Of a stretch of 64,000 nt of DNA, positions 62,286-64,000 are shown one piece after another. The notes under the pieces were generated by a model. It was not told the origin of the DNA, searched no databases, and saw only the letters and a list, made by a program, of their open reading frames with translations. The first letter of the stretch is position 1, and every line of letters starts with the position of its first letter. Both the position numbers and the translations under genes were made by a program. This stretch comes from Paulinella micropora (lineage: Eukaryota > Cercozoa > Imbricatea > Euglyphida > Paulinellidae), in assembly GCA_019918135.1 (NCBI GenBank), contig WBZZ01002926.1, positions 67,501 through 131,500 on the forward strand. The letters are read 5' to 3'.

Positions 62286-63905
62286 TTGCAAAGGACATTT
62301 CGGCAATAACTGTTTAGCTAGAGAAAAATTTTGGGGAAGCCAACGCGGGCGGGGAATTTTTTGAGGTTTACATTTTTTTCCCCGCCGCTCTTTCCCCAAA
62401 ATTTTTCTCTAGCTACCTTATGCCGAAATGTCCTTCAAAAAAAATTCTTTTGTGTGCCGCAAATTGGCAAATATCAGTTACCGTAACCTTCGGCACATGT
62501 ACATTTGTCGCGAAATTCACCGGAAAATCCGGAGCTGGTGAAAAATGTTTTTTTTTGTAAAGGACATTTCGGCAATAACTGTTTAGCTAGAGAAATTTTT
62601 TGGGGAAAGAAACTCGGGCGGGGGATTTTTGAGATCTACATTTTTTTCCCCTCCCAGTTTTTTTCCCCCAAAATTTTCTCTAGCTACCTTCCAAATGCCA
62701 AAATGTCCTTCGCCAAAAAAAATTCTTTGGTGTGCCGCAAATTGCGGCAAATACCAGTTACCCGCAACTTCCGGCGCCTGTACATTTGTCGCGAAATTCA
62801 CCGGAAAATCCGGAGCTGGTGAAAAAAAAATTTGTAAAGGACATTTCGGCAATAACTGTTTAGCTAGAGAAAATTTTTGGGGAAAGAAACTCGGGAGGGG
62901 AATTTTTTTTGAACATTTCTTTTTCCCTCCCAGATTTTTTCCTCAATTTTTCTGTAGCTAAACAGTTATTGCCGAAATGTCCTTCGCGAAAAAAAAAATT
63001 CTTTTGTGTGCCACAAATTGCGGCAAATATCAGTTACCCGCAACTTCCGGCACATTTACATTTGTCGCGAAATTCACCGCAAACTCCGGAGCTGGTGAAA
63101 AAAAATTTTTGCAAAGGACATTTCGGCAATAACTGTTTAGCTAGAGAAAATTTTTGGGGAAAGAAACTCGGGAGGGGAATTTTTTTTGAACATTTTTTTC
63201 CCCTCCCAGCTTTTTTCCCCCAAAATTTTCTCTAGCTACTTTTGCAAATGCCGAAATGTCCTTCACCAAAAAAAAATTTCTTTTGTGTGCCGCAAATCTC
63301 GGCAAATATCAGTTACCCGTAACCTTCGGCACATGTACATTTGTCGCGAAATTCACCGGAAAATCCGGAGCTGGTGAAAAAAAAAATTTGTAAAGGACAT
63401 TTCGGCAATAACTGTTTAGCTAGAGAAAATTTTTGGGGAAAGAAACTCGGGAGGGGAATTTTTTTTGAATATTTTTTTTCCCCTCCCAGTTTTTTTCCTC
63501 AAATTTTTCTGTAGCTAAACAGTTATTGCCGAAATGTCCTTCGCGAAAAAAAAATTCTTTTGTGTGCCACAAATTGCGGCAAATATCAGTTACCCGCAAC
63601 TTCCGGCACATTTACATTTGTCGCGAAATTCACCGCAAAATCCGGAGCTGGTGAAAAAAAAATTTTGCAAAGGACATTTCGTCAATAACTGTTTAGCTAG
63701 AGAAAATTCTTGGGGAAAGAAACGCGGGCGGGGAAAAAATTAAATGTGCACAAAAAATTCCCCGCCCGCCAATCTTTCCCTAAAATTTTTCTCTAGCTAC
63801 CTTCCAAATGCCGAAATGTCCTTCGCGAAAAAAAATCTTTTGTGTGCCGCAATTTGCTGCAAATATCAGTTACCCGTAACTTTCGGCACATTTGTCGCGA
63901 AATTC
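62286..63905. repeat. Six tandem units of about 277 bp, each with an internal foldback
   Basis: Unit starts (aaggacatttcgg(c/t)aataact) lie at 62,291, 62,560, 62,837, 63,114, 63,393 and 63,670, spacing 269-279 bp. Each unit contains an inverted repeat: aaggacattt...tagctagagaaa pairs with tttctctagcta...aaatgtcctt around a purine/pyrimidine core ggggaaagaaactcggg / cccctcccag. A second small palindrome, ttcaccggaaaatccggagctggtgaa, joins units. Array units 3 and 5 carry a longer matching arm (gctaaacagttattgccg) than 2, 4 and 6, so units alternate. Confidence 0.9.
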
Positions 63906-64000
63906 GCCAGGAAACAGCCAGTGAAGTGCAGCTAAATACCAAAGACTTCATCCAAAATCAAAGTTCTTTTAATTCTTTTGTAGACTCTGTCGTTTTGTAG
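63906..64000. other. Unique sequence right of the array
   Basis: About 95 bp with no recognised feature, running off the window. Confidence 0.5.

Noticed and set aside
62286-63905. CRISPR array
   Set aside because: The units are about 277 bp with internal foldbacks and no spacer/short-repeat pattern; no cas gene.
62505-63935. Short frames with repeated ARENFWGKKLGRGIF peptides
   Set aside because: They are translations of the 277-bp tandem units; their similarity comes from the repeat, not from a protein family.

Overview
The window looks like nuclear DNA of a eukaryote, probably an aquatic protist or alga, although the host lineage cannot be fixed from the sequence. It has GT-AG introns, long microsatellites, AT-rich gene-poor spacers, lysine/glutamate-rich and polyserine host proteins, a tyrosine-recombinase retroelement, and at least two blocks of virus-like DNA. 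No rRNA, tRNA or CRISPR array was found.

Layout. 1-1,640: the 3' part of an intron-bearing gene with a charged tail. 1,700-5,914: gene-free, microsatellite-rich DNA. 5,915-26,080: a 20.2-kb element with two nearly identical 8.2-kb arms in inverted orientation around a unique 3.8-kb centre. 26,081-29,580: more gene-poor DNA. 29,700-36,300: a large multi-exon gene with a ParB/sulfiredoxin-like motif and a methyltransferase-like motif; a partial relative follows at 37,855-38,553. 38,600-39,070: a MITE-like foldback and a 10-bp minisatellite. About 39,130-45,795: a fossil Ngaro/PAT-type (DIRS-order) retrotransposon with split direct repeats. 46,168-46,884: an AT-rich RING-finger gene between two copies of a 33-bp repeat. 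46,885-62,067: a GC-rich, intronless, herpes/mirus-like fossil block. 62,285-63,905: six tandem units of about 277 bp, each holding a foldback.

The most striking system is the 20.2-kb element. Each arm carries a gene with the signature of a telomere resolvase (protelomerase), a prim-pol/D5-type superfamily 3 helicase gene, a coiled-coil protein, a C2H2 finger protein and small zinc or F-box-like proteins. Each arm ends in a large palindrome whose centre is a 33-nt AT-rich stretch that cannot pair. The centre adds a PD-(D/E)XK nuclease, zinc-ribbon proteins and a P-loop-like remnant. I see no capsid gene. My reading is that this is an integrated copy of a linear replicon with covalently closed hairpin ends. 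In that model the helicase-primase copies it, and the resolvase cuts and reseals the telomere palindromes between replicated units. Several genes end near short hairpins, and a shared AT-rich motif precedes several starts, so the element seems to carry its own expression signals. Several arm genes are broken, so this copy is probably a fossil, though a young one by the similarity of its arms.

The GC-rich block (46,885-62,067) has compact genes on both strands. They include a portal-like protein, an FtsJ/cap-methyltransferase-like protein, a seven-helix membrane protein, basic and helical tegument-like proteins and a divergent protein kinase. The set suggests a Duplodnaviria-type virus relative (herpesvirus or mirusvirus grade), but no single gene proves it.
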